A stretch of DNA of 64,000 nt from Cyclobacteriaceae bacterium (lineage in GTDB: Bacteria; Bacteroidota; Bacteroidia; Cytophagales; Cyclobacteriaceae). Under the pieces are notes generated by a model, which had not been told where the DNA came from, searched no databases, and saw only the letters and a list, made by a program, of their open reading frames with translations. Each line of letters starts with the position of its first letter. The first letter of the stretch is position 1. The stretch lies in contig CATQIH010000020.1 in NCBI GenBank assembly GCA_958296015.1, positions 370,608 to 434,607 of the forward strand, given 5' to 3'. The translations under genes were made by a program, and so were the position numbers. Of the stretch, positions 36,256 to 45,136 are shown piece by piece.

Positions 36256-37887
36256 ATGCATTTACTTAAAATTTTAGCAGCCGGTTGCCTGCTGTTTGCA
36301 GGTACCAAAGTTTATAGCCAGAACGACGAAGCACAAAACGTGGGCAACACAGTCAACAGCACCGCCAATGAGCAGCAACCCCTGCTCAGTGCCGATGGCA
36401 AAACCCTTTATTTTACGCGGCAGCATCATCCCGGCAATACGGGCGGGCAAAAGGATGCCGGCGATATCTGGTTTAGCGAACTACAGGCAGACAGTAGCTG
36501 GTCGGTAGCCAAAAACCTGGGTAAGCCTGTCAACAACGGACAGGCCAACCATCTGATCGGTTTTGCGGACCAGGGCAATACAATGTACCTGGATGGCCAT
36601 TACAAAAAGGACGGCAGCAAAGCCACCACCCAAGGTCTTTCTGTATCCCGGAAATCAGGCAGCGGCTGGAGCTTTCCCGAACCCGTTGACATTCCATATT
36701 ATTATACCAAGTCGGAGCATATAAGCGGGGCTGTACATGCCAGTGGCAACATCCTGATGGTCACGTTGCAGTCTTACGATACCCGCGGGGCAGAAGACCT
36801 GTATGCGCTGTTTAAAAGAAGCGACGGCTCCTGGACCGAACCCAAAAATCTGGGAAGCACCATCAATACCCCTTATCAGGAAATGACCCCTTTTCTGGCT
36901 CCGGATGGCAAGACGCTCTACTTTGCCAGCAACGGGTACGAAGGCTTCGGCAGCCGCGATATTTTTATGTCGGTGCGACTGGATGATAGCTGGAAGAAGT
37001 GGTCTAAACCACAAAACCTGGGAGCGTCAGTCAATACGGAAGGCACGGAGTTGTTTTACATGATTCCTGAAGCAGGCAATTTTGCTTATCTTTCTTCCAC
37101 CCAGAACAGCGACGGCATGGGCGATATTATGAAAGCACGGATCAAGGAAGATGCTGAAGAAGAGCAGCAGGCCGATACCTTTGATGTGATTGCTGTGGAA
37201 GAGCCAGCCGCCACAGAAGAAGCTCCACAGCCCGAAGTTGAAACAGAAAAACCGGCACCGGCTACCGTGACGATCAGAGGAACTGTACGCAACAAAAACA
37301 ACAATACTCCTATAGAAGCTTCTATGATGGTGACTTCTCTGGCAGGAGATTCCACTACTATGCAGCAGGAAGTAAAAACTAATGCTGACGGTAGTTTTGA
37401 AATAGCCATTGAGCAGGGCAGAAATTACGCGCTGGTGGTAGATGCCGATGGTTTTATCAAAGACCGCGGTAAGATTCTTTTATCCGGCAATGATAACAGT
37501 GCAGACATCACCCGGCAGATACTGCTCACACCTATAGAAGTAGGCGCTACCGTCAAGCTGGAAAGTGTACTGTTTGACAGGGGCACCGCCGACATGCTGC
37601 CCGGTTCGGAAGAAAACCTGAACGAAGTAGTGGAATTTATGAAAGACAACCCCAACGTAACCATAGAAGTATCCGGTCATACAGACAACCAGGGGCGGGC
37701 CGATCTCAATTTGCTGCTATCCAAAGACCGTGCAGCGTCGGTGAAAAAGTACCTGGTGAGCAATGGCATCGATACTGCTCGCGTTGAAGACAAAGGCTAC
37801 GGCGGCACCAAACCCATTGCCAGCAATGCCATTGAGGAAGAAAGAATGAAGAACCGCCGGGTAGAATTCACCATTCTCAAAAAGTAA
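36256..37887 (+). CDS. OmpA-family protein with PD40 repeats
   Basis: A 543-residue envelope protein. The signal peptide is MHLLKILAAGCLLFAGTKVYS from the ATG at 36256 (a TTG four codons earlier is less likely). Residues about 30-290 hold WD40-like PD40 repeats, with LSADGKTLYFTRQ and LAPDGKTLYFASNGYEGFGSRD as clear examples. An acidic linker and a carboxypeptidase-regulatory-like domain (about 355-415, TIRGTVRNKNNNTP) follow. The C-terminal ~110 residues are an OmpA peptidoglycan-binding domain with VSGHTDNQG and NRRVEF. It resembles the PD40/CRD/OmpA part of T9SS PorE without the TPR region, so a link between outer membrane and cell wall is likely. Confidence 0.9.
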   Translation: MHLLKILAAGCLLFAGTKVYSQNDEAQNVGNTVNSTANEQQPLLSADGKTLYFTRQHHPGNTGGQKDAGDIWFSELQADSSWSVAKNLGKPVNNGQANHLIGFADQGNTMYLDGHYKKDGSKATTQGLSVSRKSGSGWSFPEPVDIPYYYTKSEHISGAVHASGNILMVTLQSYDTRGAEDLYALFKRSDGSWTEPKNLGSTINTPYQEMTPFLAPDGKTLYFASNGYEGFGSRDIFMSVRLDDSWKKWSKPQNLGASVNTEGTELFYMIPEAGNFAYLSSTQNSDGMGDIMKARIKEDAEEEQQADTFDVIAVEEPAATEEAPQPEVETEKPAPATVTIRGTVRNKNNNTPIEASMMVTSLAGDSTTMQQEVKTNADGSFEIAIEQGRNYALVVDADGFIKDRGKILLSGNDNSADITRQILLTPIEVGATVKLESVLFDRGTADMLPGSEENLNEVVEFMKDNPNVTIEVSGHTDNQGRADLNLLLSKDRAASVKKYLVSNGIDTARVEDKGYGGTKPIASNAIEEERMKNRRVEFTILKK

Positions 37888-37936
37888 GGCTACTATGTAA
37901 AACTTGTAGAACAAATCCCTCAAACCTAACGCTCCT

Positions 37937-39322
37937 TTGGTCCTCACCTTCATTGTCATCTACATCGTTGTCACCTTACTGATCGGTGCCATGACAGCCA
38001 GAAAGGTGAAAAGTGCCAGTGATTTTGTGCTGGCAGGACGAAAGTTGCCGCTCATGCTGGCCTCTACGGCACTGTTTGCCACCTGGTTTGGTTCGGAAAC
38101 AGTGCTGGGTGCCTCCTCGGAGTTTGTGGCGCACGGGCTGTTAGGTGTGATAGAAGATCCGTTTGGTGCTTCGTTGTGTTTGTTGCTGATCGGCTTGTTT
38201 GTGGCACGACCGCTATACCGCCTCAAAATTCTTACTTTGTGCGATTATTACCGGCAGCGTTTTGGCAAAAGGGTAGAGCTACTGGCAAGCCTATGTATGA
38301 TTCCTTCCTACTTCGGCTGGATAGCCGCTCAGATGGTCGCTATGGGGTTAATCTTCCAGGCGATTGCGGGCATCAACATGGTGGTGGGCATTTGTGTGGG
38401 TGCGGCAGTGGTACTCATCTATACCTATATTGGTGGCATGTGGGCGATCTCCATCACCGACTTTCTACAGTCTATGATGATCATCGGCGGACTGCTGTAC
38501 CTGATGGTAGACTTGCTGGATGCAGCCGGTGGCATAAGAAACGTACTGGCGCAAACACCCGAAGGCTTTTTTGACTTTCTGCCAAAGCCTGAGCCGGTGA
38601 GCATGTTGGAATACCTGGCTGCATGGATCACCATAGGATTGGGTTCTATACCACAACAGGATGTTTTTCAGCGGATCATGGCAGCCAAAAACGTGAAAGT
38701 GGCCGTACGTGCCTCTTATATCGGCGCATCGATGTACCTCACCATCGGGTTTGTACCCCTGGTAATCGGGCTTTGTGCAGGGCAGGTGTATCCCGAGATT
38801 CTAAACTCCGCTGACGATGCGCAATTGTTCATTCCGCAGGTAGTGCTTGCCCATATGAGTTTGCCTGTACAGGCCCTGTTTTTCGGAGCACTGCTTTCCG
38901 CCATCATGAGTACCACCAGCGGGGCTATCCTGGCACCGGCCTCCATTCTTGCCGAAAACATCATCCGACCAAGAATCAAAGACCAAGGCGACAAAAAAGC
39001 CCTGCAACTGCTCCGCCTGTCTGTGGTAATCGTTACGGTCTGTGCCGCTATCATGGCCAATCTACAGTCTAACATTTACGATCTGGTAGCGCAGTCTTCA
39101 GCCCTCAGCCTGGTATCTTTGTTTGTGCCGCTCATTGCCGGTTTGTACTGGAGCCGGGCTACAAAATCCGGTGCCCTCCTCTCCATTGTGTTAGGCATGG
39201 CGATCTGGCTCATCGCAGAAAGGTTGGAAACAGCAGTGCCTCCTATCTTATTAGGGCTAAGTGCCAGCTTGCTAGGAATGCTGGTAGGGTCTGTGTTGAG
39301 ACTACAGTTGGCTGGAGAATGA
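37937..39322 (+). CDS. Sodium:solute symporter family protein
   Basis: A 461-residue inner-membrane transporter of the SSS family with about 12-13 hydrophobic segments. It couples sodium entry to uptake of a small solute. Family text includes the first-helix region IVVTLLIGAMTARK, SASDFVLAGRKLPL, ATWFGSETVLGASS (about residues 52-65), GGMWAISITDFLQS (about 166-179) and SAIMSTTSGAILAPAS (about 323-338). The best start is TTG at 37937, because the first ATG would remove the first membrane helix. The solute cannot be read from the sequence. Confidence 0.9.
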   Translation: MVLTFIVIYIVVTLLIGAMTARKVKSASDFVLAGRKLPLMLASTALFATWFGSETVLGASSEFVAHGLLGVIEDPFGASLCLLLIGLFVARPLYRLKILTLCDYYRQRFGKRVELLASLCMIPSYFGWIAAQMVAMGLIFQAIAGINMVVGICVGAAVVLIYTYIGGMWAISITDFLQSMMIIGGLLYLMVDLLDAAGGIRNVLAQTPEGFFDFLPKPEPVSMLEYLAAWITIGLGSIPQQDVFQRIMAAKNVKVAVRASYIGASMYLTIGFVPLVIGLCAGQVYPEILNSADDAQLFIPQVVLAHMSLPVQALFFGALLSAIMSTTSGAILAPASILAENIIRPRIKDQGDKKALQLLRLSVVIVTVCAAIMANLQSNIYDLVAQSSALSLVSLFVPLIAGLYWSRATKSGALLSIVLGMAIWLIAERLETAVPPILLGLSASLLGMLVGSVLRLQLAGE

Positions 39323-39664
39323 GTAGCAGCTCATGTATAGCAACATGAAAAAGCTTACTGATACCTTTCTTCAAGCAAAACAAGTCCATCAAAATAGTAT
39401 GTATTTGTAGTCATTTATATCTTGTATCATTACGCACATCTCTCTATATTTAGTGGTATGCACGCCATATGGCGTATACACAACTGTTGTATGCCACCTG
39501 AATAAATTGCTAAGTTTAAAATCAGAGCGTGTTGTTACTGCCATAAGGGAAATAGACGCAATATTGCGTCTATACAGATGTTAGCGGCAAGGCAAACCAA
39601 ACCCACCCAATAAAAAGACTGTTTATCATTTCGGTTACAACAACAGCTGTTTTAGTTACATCTG
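39323..39664. other. Intergenic region with palindromes
   Basis: The left border of the AT-rich accessory stretch. It holds GCCATATGGC (39470s) followed by GTATACACAACTGTTGTATG, and a perfect 16-bp palindrome GACGCAATATTGCGTC at 39555-39570 followed by TATACAGATGTTAGCGGC. The last block resembles the sequence in front of the lipoprotein gene at 43777. No gene is seen. Confidence 0.5.
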
Positions 39665-39688
39665 TTTTTTGACTTTGGTGTAATTTTG
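39665..39688 (+). promoter_or_regulatory. Bacteroidota-type promoter of the NmrA/AraC operon
   Basis: The octamer TAATTTTG at 39681-39688 matches the -7 consensus TAnnTTTG, 20 bp before the ATG. A TTTTTTG at 39665-39671 may provide the upstream TTG element, although the spacing is short. The leader is A-rich and lacks a Shine-Dalgarno site, as is usual for the phylum. Confidence 0.55.
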
Positions 39689-39708
39689 CATTAATAAAAA
39701 GAAACAAT

Positions 39709-40686
39709 ATGAATATCGTAGTAACAGGCTCTTTGGGCAATATCAGCAAACCACTTGCAACGGAGTTGATCGCAAAAAAACATTCGGTAACAGTTATCAG
39801 CAGTAAGGATGACCGACAAGAAGAAATTGAAAAACTTGGTGCAAAAGCGGCAATCGGGACGGTTTATGACGTTGAATTTCTTACAAAGGCTTTCACAGGC
39901 GCAGATATTGTTTATACAATGACACCCCCTGCCGATATTTTTGACAAAAATCTTGACCCCTATGTAAGCAACTCCAATTCCGTTCGTATCTATAAACAAG
40001 CCATTCAACAATCGGGCGTAACTAAAGTAATTCATCTTAGCACTATTGCGGCACATACCAATAAAGGGAACGGATTGCTACGCTGGGGGTATGAGGCCGA
40101 AAGCATTTTGAAAGAACTGCCCGATACAGTTTCTGTTAAGTTTATGCGACCTACGGGTTTCTATTACAACTTGCTTGGTTTTGCACCGGCGATCAAGACA
40201 CTGAGCAAAGGTTTTGTAGGTGCTTTTATGTCATTGCGTTATTATGGTCTGGGCGGTTTTTTGAGTGGGAAACGTGGTGTTATTGTTTCTAATGTTGGCG
40301 GGGATACGATGAACATACTGGTTTCGCCATTGGATATTGCGCATGTGATTGCCGAAGAAATGGAAAAACCTTTCAGTGGCAGGACATTCCGCTATATCGC
40401 AAGTGAAGAAATGACCTGTGACGAAGGTGCGAAAATCCTGGGTGAAGCCATCGGCAAACCTTATCTGAAATGGGCACAGATTTCTGATAAACGATTGCTG
40501 AACGAAATGCTAAAAATGGGAATGAACGAAAAACGGGCCGAAGGTTTTGTTGAAATGCAGGCCGCAGGGCGCAAGGGCGGAAGCGGGATTCTGTATGAAG
40601 ACTACTACAAACACCGTCCCGTTCTGGGCAAACACAAACTCAAAGACTACACTGAAGAATTTGTAAAAGCATATAATCAAGAATAG
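39709..40686 (+). CDS. NmrA-like NAD(P)-binding oxidoreductase
   Basis: A 325-residue atypical short-chain dehydrogenase. The N-terminus MNIVVTGSLGNISKPLA has a shifted glycine motif (TGSLGNIS) as in NmrA/QorB-like proteins. YTMTPPADIF near residue 70 and HLSTIAAHTNKGNG near 110 fit the same group. A canonical Tyr-x-x-x-Lys active site is not evident, so it may act as a redox sensor or quinone reductase. It is followed after 11 bp by an AraC-type regulator, and both genes are AT-richer than the flanking housekeeping genes, suggesting acquisition as a unit. Confidence 0.85.
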   Translation: MNIVVTGSLGNISKPLATELIAKKHSVTVISSKDDRQEEIEKLGAKAAIGTVYDVEFLTKAFTGADIVYTMTPPADIFDKNLDPYVSNSNSVRIYKQAIQQSGVTKVIHLSTIAAHTNKGNGLLRWGYEAESILKELPDTVSVKFMRPTGFYYNLLGFAPAIKTLSKGFVGAFMSLRYYGLGGFLSGKRGVIVSNVGGDTMNILVSPLDIAHVIAEEMEKPFSGRTFRYIASEEMTCDEGAKILGEAIGKPYLKWAQISDKRLLNEMLKMGMNEKRAEGFVEMQAAGRKGGSGILYEDYYKHRPVLGKHKLKDYTEEFVKAYNQE

Positions 40687-40697
40687 TAGTTTTATAA

Positions 40698-41624
40698 ATG
40701 GCAAATACCGAACCACAAAGAATAAAATCAATCAGCGAATATCACAGGATTTTGGGTTTGTCAAAACCAGAACATCCTTTGATAAGCATCATCAACTTTG
40801 GTGCTGTTGAACACGGTCAACGCAACAGTTCAATACACCTTGTTTTTGATGTTTATGCCATAGTATTGAAACGTATGAAAGGTATAAAGTATAAATATGG
40901 ACAACAGCATTATGATTTTGAAGACGATGGTGCGCTATTTTTTATGTCACCCAATCAAGTTCTAAATGTTGAAGTTATTGAGCAAAAAATCCCTGAAAAA
41001 CCGTCAGGTTGGATTTTGCTCATTCACCCTGATTTCATTTGGAACACATCACTTGCTAAAAATATCAAAAAGTATGAGTTTTTTGATTACTACGTAAATG
41101 AAGCCTTGTTCCTTTCAGAAAAAGAAGAAACAACACTCAATGGAATCATAGAAAATATTCAGCAAGAATATCATTCTAATATTGACAATTTCAGCAAGCA
41201 GATTATTATTACACACATTGAAAATTTGTTGACCTATTGTGAGCGGTATTACAACCGCCAATTCATTACGAGGGAAAAAGACAATCATCAAATCCTAAGC
41301 CGTTTAGAAGAATTATTAACGGATTATTTCAATAGTGATGATTTGGTTTCAAAAGGGTTGCCGACAGTTCAGTACATTTCAGAAAAATTAAACATTTCAT
41401 CAAGTTACTTAGGCAGTTTGCTCAGGGTACTAACGGGACAAAACACACAGCAGCACATTCACAGCAAACTGATAGAAAAAGCCAAAGAAAAACTATCTAC
41501 AACTGACTTAATGGTTAGCGAAATTGCCTACGGATTAGGCTTTGAACATTCGCAGGCTTTCAGCAGACTTTTCAAAAGCAAAACCAATCAATCGCCTTTG
41601 GAGTTTAGACAATCGTTTAACTGA
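40698..41624 (+). CDS. AraC family transcriptional regulator
   Basis: A 308-residue regulator. The N-terminal ~190 residues are a cupin-like sensing domain (FEDDGALFFMSPNQVLNVEV at about 75-94). The C-terminal ~100 residues contain two helix-turn-helix motifs: SEKLNISSSYLGSLLRVLTG (about 230-249) and VSEIAYGLGFEHSQAFSRLFKSKTN (in two parts, about 274-298), ending SPLEFRQSFN. It follows the NmrA-like gene by 11 bp and probably controls that operon in response to a small molecule. Confidence 0.92.
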   Translation: MANTEPQRIKSISEYHRILGLSKPEHPLISIINFGAVEHGQRNSSIHLVFDVYAIVLKRMKGIKYKYGQQHYDFEDDGALFFMSPNQVLNVEVIEQKIPEKPSGWILLIHPDFIWNTSLAKNIKKYEFFDYYVNEALFLSEKEETTLNGIIENIQQEYHSNIDNFSKQIIITHIENLLTYCERYYNRQFITREKDNHQILSRLEELLTDYFNSDDLVSKGLPTVQYISEKLNISSSYLGSLLRVLTGQNTQQHIHSKLIEKAKEKLSTTDLMVSEIAYGLGFEHSQAFSRLFKSKTNQSPLEFRQSFN

Positions 41625-42091
41625 CGGGAAATGAACGAGATAAAGTCCAGCTGCCAACACCTTACTTATATAGCAAGTAGCGGGATTTGGTTCAAAACCG
41701 GAAGTTTCGGTACATTTTTGTAACCCCTTGATTTTTATTTTAGTCTTGTAATTATATTTTAACAAAAGAGAAATAATATTAACAACACAACACCATTTAA
41801 ATTCAATATAGCAGTTTAAATTTATAAGTATTATAAATATGGAATATGAAAGAGTTGACCCATGTTTTTAAAGATAAGTTATATCTAAAACCCAATTGAG
41901 AAAATTCAAATTTGAAGAATTAAGCAGTCGGCTCAATTATAGTAGAGTCATTGATTTCTTCTATTCTTGCAATAATAAAAACATTCTTTTCCGTGAATTT
42001 TAGGTCGTATTATTTTAAGCCTAAAGATATAGGTTGAAAATTATTCAAAATTAACAATAATCAAATTAAATAATTAATTAAAAACAACAAA
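41625..42091. other. AT-rich intergenic region, nothing recognised
   Basis: A stretch of 467 bp, very rich in A and T. Short broken frames are present but none is convincing. It precedes the DUF892 gene and should hold its promoter. Confidence 0.4.
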
Positions 42092-42574
42092 ATGGAAGAT
42101 CAAACATTAAAACAACTCATCACAGAAGCCATTATGGCAATGAAAGCAGGTCTTAAGATAGGCGAAGATGCCTCTCAGGATCTTATGAGCAATGCAGGGA
42201 ATGAACAGCTCAAAGCTGCATTGAAAAAGAGCAATGAAACAGCCACAAAATGGAAAAAACGTGTTGAACGTAGCATAGAAGAAGTCGGTGGCGGGGATGA
42301 ACGAGAAAACCGGATTGTAGAAGCAAACTATGAAGTGGCCAAGGAAATTGTGAACAGGGCACCGGATAAATACAGTCAGGACCTAGGATTAATTGCCACT
42401 AGTCAGCTTTCCATGCACTACTGGATCGCGACTTTTGGCACCTTTGTGAACTATTGTAAACAGGCAGGTCTGGACCAGGCCCAAAAAGAATTCCAAGCCA
42501 GTTTAGATGAGGCAAAACAAGCTGATGAAGAGTACAATCAGATTGCCAATTCAATTATGGCAGAAAAGCAATAA
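42092..42574 (+). CDS. DUF892 ferritin-like (YciE/YciF family) protein
   Basis: A 160-residue four-helix protein. The text QDLGLIATSQLSMHYWIATFGTFVNYCKQAG (seen in pieces at about residues 90-120) matches the second half of DUF892, where the family has a His and aromatic residues in a ferritin-like bundle; some usual Glu metal ligands are replaced here (IATSQLSMHYW instead of AAAQKVEHYE), so metal binding is uncertain. YciE/F-like proteins are linked to stress. A strong terminator follows at 42587. Confidence 0.82.
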   Translation: MEDQTLKQLITEAIMAMKAGLKIGEDASQDLMSNAGNEQLKAALKKSNETATKWKKRVERSIEEVGGGDERENRIVEANYEVAKEIVNRAPDKYSQDLGLIATSQLSMHYWIATFGTFVNYCKQAGLDQAQKEFQASLDEAKQADEEYNQIANSIMAEKQ

Positions 42575-42586
42575 TACTGTTTACCT

Positions 42587-42626
42587 ACATATGCCGAAAT
42601 TACTTTCGGCATATGTAATTTTTTTC
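42587..42626 (+). terminator. Intrinsic terminator after the DUF892 gene
   Basis: A perfect 13-bp stem ACATATGCCGAAA / TTTCGGCATATGT with a 4-nt loop is followed by AATTTTTTTC. It starts 13 bp after the stop codon. Confidence 0.9.
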
Positions 42627-42955
42627 TTGCTAGTTTGAAAAACAAGGTTTTGTTGAGTATTAACAAACAATAGTCTCCAGTCAATCTGTGGACGAGTACT
42701 TTTTAAGTTCAATTAATCATGGATTAAATACCTTATATTCTATTACAATAAAATTTTACTTAATATGTGCAAAGGCTAAACCTTAAAGGGGTTTAGTTTA
42801 TATATAAAAGTGTCTTGTCCTGAAATAGGTGGACCATTTTTGGGTTAAAGGTTTCATTTATAAATGCCTGTTTTCTTCACTGAACATTGATAACCTTTTC
42901 AAAAAATCCCCTGCGGGTTTTGAACTGGTTACCAACATCCCTAGGCCGTTTTTCT
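42627..42955. other. Intergenic region with possible insertion-sequence remnant
   Basis: The region holds a small hairpin CTAAACC / GGTTTAG near 42785-42800. The text TGTCCTGAAATAGGTGGACC near 42815-42835 resembles, from memory, terminal sequences of some Bacteroidota insertion sequences. The following minus-strand frame (42858-43046) is short and not recognisable. No intact transposase is present. Confidence 0.3.
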
Positions 42956-43488
42956 TTAGTAAGATCCATATTTTATCGTATGGTAATTGCAGTGGATAAA
43001 TTCCGGGGTTTCCAGTCCCAGACTCCAGGCTAGGTCGCATATACATGCGACCTGATCTTTAAGGGCATTTACAATGCCTTGCGCTAAATGATTCTGCTGG
43101 CCGCAGAGACGCATATATTCACATAACCATAGCCCCATTTGCATCACTTGAGGTACTTTGAGCACCTCAGCAGGAGCACAGAACACCTGCGAAGGCTCCA
43201 ACGATGATGCTGACCTACTCTTGGCACCGATGGAGGTGCTTTTTGCTGCATCGTTGGTGCTTTTTGTACCTTGTTAGGTGCTCTGAGCACCTCCGCAGGT
43301 ACTATTTGCACCTCGTCAGGTGCTTTTTGCTGCATCACAGGTGCAAAAAGCCGCAGCGTTGCTTCTTTTACTGCATGGCAGGCAGCACAAAGGTGCAACG
43401 GCGCAGACATTTGCTGCATGGCCGGTATTCCGGGCACCTGAGAAGGGAACAAGCGGCGGCAGGGTGCGGCACGCTGATATAAAAGCAA
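42956..43488 (-). pseudogene. Decayed gene with heptapeptide repeats
   Basis: On the minus strand two overlapping frames carry one continuous pattern of seven-residue units of the form (A/V)P-x-x-(V/Q)-(Q/L)-(K/R). In the first frame (43144-43488) these are APVMQQK, APDEVQI, VPAEVLR, APNKVQK, APTMQQK. In the second frame (42956-43201) the pattern resumes as APAEVLK and VPQVMQM, then runs into a helical tail ending in HTIKYGSY. The DNA has a matching 21-bp period. The simplest reading is one gene broken by a frameshift near 43200. The family and function are unknown; it could also be non-coding repeat DNA. Confidence 0.35.
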
Positions 43489-43776
43489 AAAAGAAAGCCC
43501 GGCTGGCGTAGGAACTATTTTAGCTCCTATGGAACAGTAGAACTACAGAAGTTTATACAACATGCCGTTATGGAATGATAAGTACAAGAGCCTTAAAGGA
43601 CATAGAAAGTCCGCTGAATAGTACTATATTTAAATAAAAAAACCACATATATGAATCCTTATGTTTGTCTCTACTATAAAGCTTTGAATCTCAGAGCAAA
43701 CAGATAGTCAAAAACATAAGAGATATATACGCAATTTCGTATATACGGATATTACAGGGCACTGACGCACCAATTC
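43489..43776. other. Intergenic region with palindrome before the lipoprotein gene
   Basis: No gene is seen. At 43724-43745 TATATACG / CGTATATA form an inverted repeat around CAATTT, followed by TACGGATATTACAGGGCAC. This block resembles the one at 39555-39588 in layout and text and may be a cassette boundary or a promoter-proximal element. Confidence 0.45.
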
Positions 43777-44343
43777 ATGAAAAAGTATTTCATTCTCCTC
43801 TCTCTCATAATTTTCTTAGCTGGATGTGGCAATAAAACATTATCTCCCGTTAAGTTGGTGACCAAATATTATGATGCCTTCAACGCTTCCGACTTCACTC
43901 AACTAGTACCATTATTAACTGATAGCATAACGATTGTCGAAGGAGATTATGTTATGCCTTTCTCTCATGACAGTTTTCATGAACATTTTAAGTGGGACTC
44001 TATATTCCAATCGACTTATAAAATTGTTGAACTACAAGGCCAGCATAACCAGATAATTGCGACTGTGACTTCAAGTTCCAAACGCTACAAATTTCTAAAA
44101 AATGATCCTTTGACTTGTAAATTTAAGGTTTCATTTAACTCGGACAAAATAACAAAGCTTGAAACACTAGAATGCTTAGATACTGATTGGAATGTCTGGC
44201 AAAAGGAAAGAGATTCCTTAGTTAAATGGATTGAGACTAATCATCCTGAACTTGATGGGTTTATTCATGATTTGACTATGAACGGTGCAAAAAATTACTT
44301 AAAGGCGATTGAATTGTATAAGAATAGAAAAAATGCCCTGTAA
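43777..44343 (+). CDS. Small lipoprotein, possibly NTF2/SnoaL-like
   Basis: A 188-residue lipoprotein. The N-terminus MKKYFILLSLIIFLAGCGN has a charged start, a hydrophobic core and a lipobox LAGC with Cys17 as the acylated residue. The following text VKLVTKYYDAFNASDFTQLVPLL is typical of the first helices of NTF2/SnoaL-like folds, often small-molecule binding or enzyme-like domains. It is AT-rich and orphan, lying in a run of small ORFs divided by palindromic sequences. The function is unknown. Confidence 0.75.
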   Translation: MKKYFILLSLIIFLAGCGNKTLSPVKLVTKYYDAFNASDFTQLVPLLTDSITIVEGDYVMPFSHDSFHEHFKWDSIFQSTYKIVELQGQHNQIIATVTSSSKRYKFLKNDPLTCKFKVSFNSDKITKLETLECLDTDWNVWQKERDSLVKWIETNHPELDGFIHDLTMNGAKNYLKAIELYKNRKNAL

Positions 44344-44378
44344 TATCGTTCAGCCTTCACCCTAGCAAAATAAATACA

Positions 44379-44412
44379 AACAAGCCGGGCGACGGCTGCA
44401 AAGATCGTTAGC
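44379..44412 (+). repeat. attC-like hairpin element, copy 1
   Basis: The sequence AACAAGCCG, a 4-5 nt loop, ACGGCTGCA and GTTAGC form a hairpin (AGCCG / CGGCT) within AAC...GTT borders. A second copy with the same layout lies at 45349-45383. Each sits directly before a small orphan gene. Confidence 0.5.
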
Positions 44413-44474
44413 AAGCATTATAGGCGACCCATTAGACTTTCGGTAAAGATTTGTGAGTTTCGTACCTTTAGACA

Positions 44475-44963
44475 ATGAAAAAAAGAAAGGCATTAAGCAT
44501 CAAAATTGATAAGCTGACCAACTCTATTGAGAATAGCATTACGGGCGATAGTTTCGACACGCAAATAACCGAAATTGAAAAATCTGATTTAAAATTGCTC
44601 AATTCGGGATAGAGTTTTGACTGGAAAGCGGAGTATAGGTAATTCAGTTTACAAGCTAACAATCGAAGAAAACTATGATGTAATTCAAGGATTGATAAGT
44701 TTGCAATATAGAGATGGCTTTGTTCTTGTGGATTTAATAGAGAACGCCGATTTCAATATTGGACGAAATAAAGTGTACAATGGAGTTGCAGGAAATTTAT
44801 TTGCGTGCAAGCAATCTTGGGATAAAGGCAATTTCGGATATGTAACTTTCAATTCAAAAACGAATTTGGTCAGTCATTACGAAAAACTATTGGGAAATCA
44901 ACTCAAATGATTATAGAACCAAAAGAGGCTCTCTCACTTATTAAACATTATTATAACGTATAA
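44475..44963 (+). pseudogene. Frameshifted member of a small Bacteroidota orphan family
   Basis: The first frame (from ATG 44475) reads MKKRKALSIKIDKLTNSIEN... and stops at a TAG after LLNSG; in the same frame the text goes on as SFDWKAEYR. A second frame then carries NSVYKLTIEENYDVIQGLIS and on to HYEKLLGNQL, and a third carries MIIEPKEALSLIKHYY up to a TAA at 44961-44963. Put together the three frames give one continuous protein of about 160 residues that looks like a GNAT-like orphan family common in this phylum (from memory). One nonsense and two frameshifts make it a pseudogene, unless sequence errors are present. Confidence 0.7.
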
Positions 44964-45119
44964 ATGATGGGACATATTAACGAACCAAACGGAGTAACAC
45001 CTGTTGTAGAAAAACCAAGATATAAGCGCAAAATGGAACAAGAAATTAAGGATTTTATCAAAAAAACTAAGACCAAAAATAAAAAGTTCCTCGAAAGCTT
45101 AAAAGCAATAGCAGAATAA
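44964..45119 (+). CDS. Very short protein paired with the orphan family
   Basis: A 51-residue reading frame that begins directly after the stop of the pseudogene (ATGATGGGACAT; the second ATG at 44967 is equally good). It starts MGHINEPNGVTPVVEKP and ends in a Lys-rich helix FIKKTKTKNKKFLESLKAI. Short proteins starting with N-(E/L)-P-x-G-V are, from memory, often encoded right after members of the same orphan family, which supports a real gene. It has no signal peptide or membrane segment. The function is unknown; a small helper or antitoxin-like role is only a guess. Confidence 0.55.
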   Translation: MMGHINEPNGVTPVVEKPRYKRKMEQEIKDFIKKTKTKNKKFLESLKAIAE

Positions 45120-45136
45120 TAACGCTTGTTAACACC

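Noticed and set aside
41840..42005. Broken short frames that could be a transposase remnant
   Set aside because: The pieces (for example FEELSSRLNYSRVIDFFYS) are too short and not recognisable enough to support a call.
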